A DNA stretch of 15,427 bases, taken from assembly GCA_964472195.1 (NCBI GenBank), contig CAYYJH010000064.1:1-15427 (forward strand), written 5' to 3'. Shown here one piece after another: positions 13,122 to 15,427 of this stretch (its first letter is position 1; the number at the start of each line of letters is the position of its first letter). Source of the DNA: BS750m-G4 sp964472195 (lineage in GTDB: Bacteria; Bacteroidota; Ignavibacteria; Tepidaquicellales; Tepidaquicellaceae). The notes beneath the pieces were generated by a model. The model made no database searches. It was not told the DNA's origin and worked only from the letters and a program-made list of their open reading frames with translations. Made by a program: the position numbers and the translations under genes.

Positions 13122-15427
13122 ATGAAAAAGCTTTTATTAATTTGCGTTTTAATTTTTCTGAGTCAATGCGTAAATGCTCAGGTTGTTTCAATAATTTCAA
13201 TTAAACAAAACGATGCAAACGGTATCCCGATACTACTCGATTCGGTAAGAACTGTTAAAGGTATTGTGACAGCTTCCGACCAGTTTGGGAATCCTGCTTA
13301 TATACAGGATACGACCGGGGGATTAGCAATATATGATGCTAATTTTTATACATCAGTTTCGCTCGGTGATGAAGTTCAGGTAACAGGAACGATAACTCAT
13401 TACAGAGGATTAATCGAATTGGCAAGTGTAACTTTTTCAACTCTTTCAACGAGTAATCCCATTCAACCAGAAATAATAACACTCTCGCAGATAATTGGTC
13501 AGAGTTGTACTCTCGAAGAATTCGAGAGCGCATTTATAAGAATCAATAATGTTACTATATCAGGTTCCGGTACTTTCGGTTCAGGTGTTAATTACCAAAT
13601 TTCAGATGCAACAGGAACAGATACACTGAGAATAGATAACAGTACAAATCTCGTTGGTACAGTTATTCCATCAGGTCCTTTTGATTTAATAGGTATTGTG
13701 GGTCAGTATGTTTTCAATCCTCCTCACTGTCAGGGTTATCAGATAATGCCCCGTTTTACACAAGATATCATTCAGAGCGGTGGACCAATATTTACGACAA
13801 ATCCGGTAGAATCAAACATCACACCGACCAGCGTAACAATATCGTGGACAACACAAAATCCGGGAGACAGCAAAGTGAAATATTTTTTAACAGACTCTGT
13901 CGGTCAACCAATAAATTATACCGATTCTGTTTATAATGCTGCACAAACAATAAACCATAGTCTTAATCTTACGAATTTAATACCGGGAAAAATTTATTAT
14001 GCTCGTGCGTATTCCTCAGACTCGGGCGGAACGAGTATTGGAAATCCATTATATTTTTCTACTGCGTCCAATACGAGTTCAACAGGTGCGATAGAGGTGT
14101 ACTTTAATTTTCCAGTAGATCATTCTGTAGCATTACAAAATAATAATGCTGTCGGAGGAATTGACTTTAAGACAAGGTTACTCCAAAGAATTGATTCGGC
14201 TAATCATTCTATAGATATTGCAATGTATTCTTTTAATGAAATAAATCAGATCCGTGACAGGTTGATTATAGCAATAACAAGAGGTGTAAAAATAAGGATG
14301 GTTTATGATCACAGAGAGGGGCAGACACAACAGCTTGTACAGGATCTTATAAACGCCGGTGTAAAAGTACAGAGAAGACCGATACCTACAGGCAACAGTT
14401 ATATTATGCATAATAAGTTTTTCGTATTCGATGCAAGAGACACGTCATCATATTCAGATGATTGGCTATGGACAGGTTCAGCGAATATTACTAACGACCA
14501 GTTTTACATGGATGCACAGAATGTGATCTACGTTCAGGACCAGGCTTTATGTAATACATACACAAGGGAGTTCGAAGAGATGTGGGGATCGCATACAGAT
14601 GTAAATAATCCATCTAATGCAAAATTTGGAAGTGAGAAAAACGACAATACACCGCATTTATTTAACATTAATGGAAAGAAAGTAAGATGTTATTTCCCTC
14701 CATCAGAAAATGCATCTAATGTTTTGGAAGAAATTATTGATACTGAAACTGACAAATCTATCAACTTCTGTATATATGCTTTTACCAGGTACCAGATAGC
14801 AAACGAAATGAAAGGTGAGTACAATCCTCCCACTAAGATGGTTAGGGGAGTTTTTGATCATGGAAACATAAACGGTAATGTTTATCTTGAAATGAAAGGG
14901 ATTGGAGGGCAATATCCCTGGAATCCACCAGCCAAAGTATATCTTGAAACATTCAACGGACTCCTCCATCATAAGTACATGTTAATAGATGCCGATGATA
15001 TTCAAAGCAATCCAATTGTAGAAACGGGGTCATATAATTATTCTAATGCAGGTACTTTTGGTAACGACGAGAATGTTTTAATTGTATATGATTCATTAAT
15101 TGTTAACCAGTATTACCAGGAGTTTGTCAAAAGATTTACTGATGCGGGTGGTTCTATCGGTGTTCAACAGATATCTTCCGAAGTTCCATCAGAATTTAAA
15201 TTGAGTCAAAATTATCCGAATCCGTTCAATCCGGTAACGATAATCAATTTCGATATTCCAAAGAATGATTTTGTTTTGCTAAAAGTCTTTGATATAACAG
15301 GAAGGCAGGTTGCAACATTAGTAAACAGCAAACTTTCTGCAGGAAGCTATGAAGCTACTTTTAACGGGAGTTCTTTTGGAAGCGGAGTTTATTTTTATCA
15401 GTTACAGAGTGGTGGAAATATTCTAAC
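13122..15427 (+). CDS. Secreted phospholipase-D-superfamily nuclease/lipase with OB, Fn3 and T9SS sorting domains (3' partial)
   Basis: Open for 768 codons without a stop and cut by the window edge, probably 10-20 codons before its end. The signal peptide is residues 1-19 (VNAQ). Two OB-fold-like units follow (about 23-125 and 130-218; VKGIVTA, GDEVQVTGTITHYRG), homologous to those in the 764-residue protein. An Fn3 domain spans about 221-316. The catalytic part (about 325-670) has two complete HKD motifs, H430-x-K432-x4-D437 (HNKFFVFD) and H616-x-K618-x4-D623 (HHKYMLID). Each is followed by its GS motif (WTGSANIT, ETGSYNYSNAG). The two motifs normally form one active site for phosphodiester cleavage. 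SQNYPNPFNP at 695-704 opens a type-A sorting domain. The OB domains favour a nuclease over a lipase, but that is inference. It starts 30 bp after the membrane-protein gene, with an A-rich leader and no Shine-Dalgarno. Confidence 0.92.
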   Translation, partial: MKKLLLICVLIFLSQCVNAQVVSIISIKQNDANGIPILLDSVRTVKGIVTASDQFGNPAYIQDTTGGLAIYDANFYTSVSLGDEVQVTGTITHYRGLIELASVTFSTLSTSNPIQPEIITLSQIIGQSCTLEEFESAFIRINNVTISGSGTFGSGVNYQISDATGTDTLRIDNSTNLVGTVIPSGPFDLIGIVGQYVFNPPHCQGYQIMPRFTQDIIQSGGPIFTTNPVESNITPTSVTISWTTQNPGDSKVKYFLTDSVGQPINYTDSVYNAAQTINHSLNLTNLIPGKIYYARAYSSDSGGTSIGNPLYFSTASNTSSTGAIEVYFNFPVDHSVALQNNNAVGGIDFKTRLLQRIDSANHSIDIAMYSFNEINQIRDRLIIAITRGVKIRMVYDHREGQTQQLVQDLINAGVKVQRRPIPTGNSYIMHNKFFVFDARDTSSYSDDWLWTGSANITNDQFYMDAQNVIYVQDQALCNTYTREFEEMWGSHTDVNNPSNAKFGSEKNDNTPHLFNINGKKVRCYFPPSENASNVLEEIIDTETDKSINFCIYAFTRYQIANEMKGEYNPPTKMVRGVFDHGNINGNVYLEMKGIGGQYPWNPPAKVYLETFNGLLHHKYMLIDADDIQSNPIVETGSYNYSNAGTFGNDENVLIVYDSLIVNQYYQEFVKRFTDAGGSIGVQQISSEVPSEFKLSQNYPNPFNPVTIINFDIPKNDFVLLKVFDITGRQVATLVNSKLSAGSYEATFNGSSFGSGVYFYQLQSGGNIL

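Noticed and set aside
13167..13185. Lipoprotein call for the PLD-family protein because of C16 in the signal peptide
   Set aside because: LSQC is not a valid lipobox because Gln precedes the Cys, while VNAQ gives a good signal peptidase I site. The C-terminal sorting domain also argues for T9SS export.
13339..14972. Three short minus-strand open frames (13339-13533, 14178-14411, 14703-14972)
   Set aside because: All are antisense to the PLD-family gene, whose frame is proven by two HKD motifs and the sorting domain. No start context or domain supports them.

Overview
The window is AT-rich, about 96% coding, and carries eight genes, all on the + strand. The last gene runs off the right edge. 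Three things point to a member of the FCB group, most likely Ignavibacteriota or a close relative such as Kryptoniota. Two proteins carry a type IX secretion (T9SS) type-A sorting domain with the SQNYPNPFNP motif. A PorV/PorQ-family barrel and a carboxypeptidase-regulatory/TonB-dependent receptor are present. No gene has a recognisable Shine-Dalgarno sequence. The lineage is an inference from these traits, not from a marker gene.

Left part (1-4792): two separately spaced genes for large secreted proteins. The first (100-2268) has an N-terminal domain of a type I associate with Ignavibacteria-like secreted proteins, two calcium-loop motifs, a fibronectin-III-like domain and a variant C-terminal sorting-like domain. 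The second (2498-4792) consists of repeated OB-fold-like modules, an Ig-like domain and a canonical T9SS sorting domain. A 229-bp AT-rich gap between them holds degenerate repeats.

Right part (4896-15427): six genes with gaps of only 26-43 bp, so probably one transcription unit. In order they are an Fn3-domain lipoprotein, a TonB-dependent receptor, a PorV/PorQ-like outer-membrane barrel, an NHL-repeat lipoprotein, a polytopic GT-C-like membrane protein, and a secreted phospholipase-D-superfamily protein. The last has OB-fold and Fn3 domains, two complete HKD motifs and a T9SS sorting domain. It is cut a few codons before its expected end.

Taken together this looks like an envelope and secretion locus. 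Two or three proteins are sorted by T9SS, one of them a probable nuclease or phospholipase. A PorV-like protein could shuttle them, and a TonB-dependent receptor without a SusD partner plus two surface lipoproteins could bind or import something. A role in using extracellular nucleic acid or phospholipid is my inference from the PLD and OB domains. No RNA genes, CRISPR arrays, insertion sequences, integrases or strong intrinsic terminators were seen, and no gene-free stretch exceeds 300 bases.
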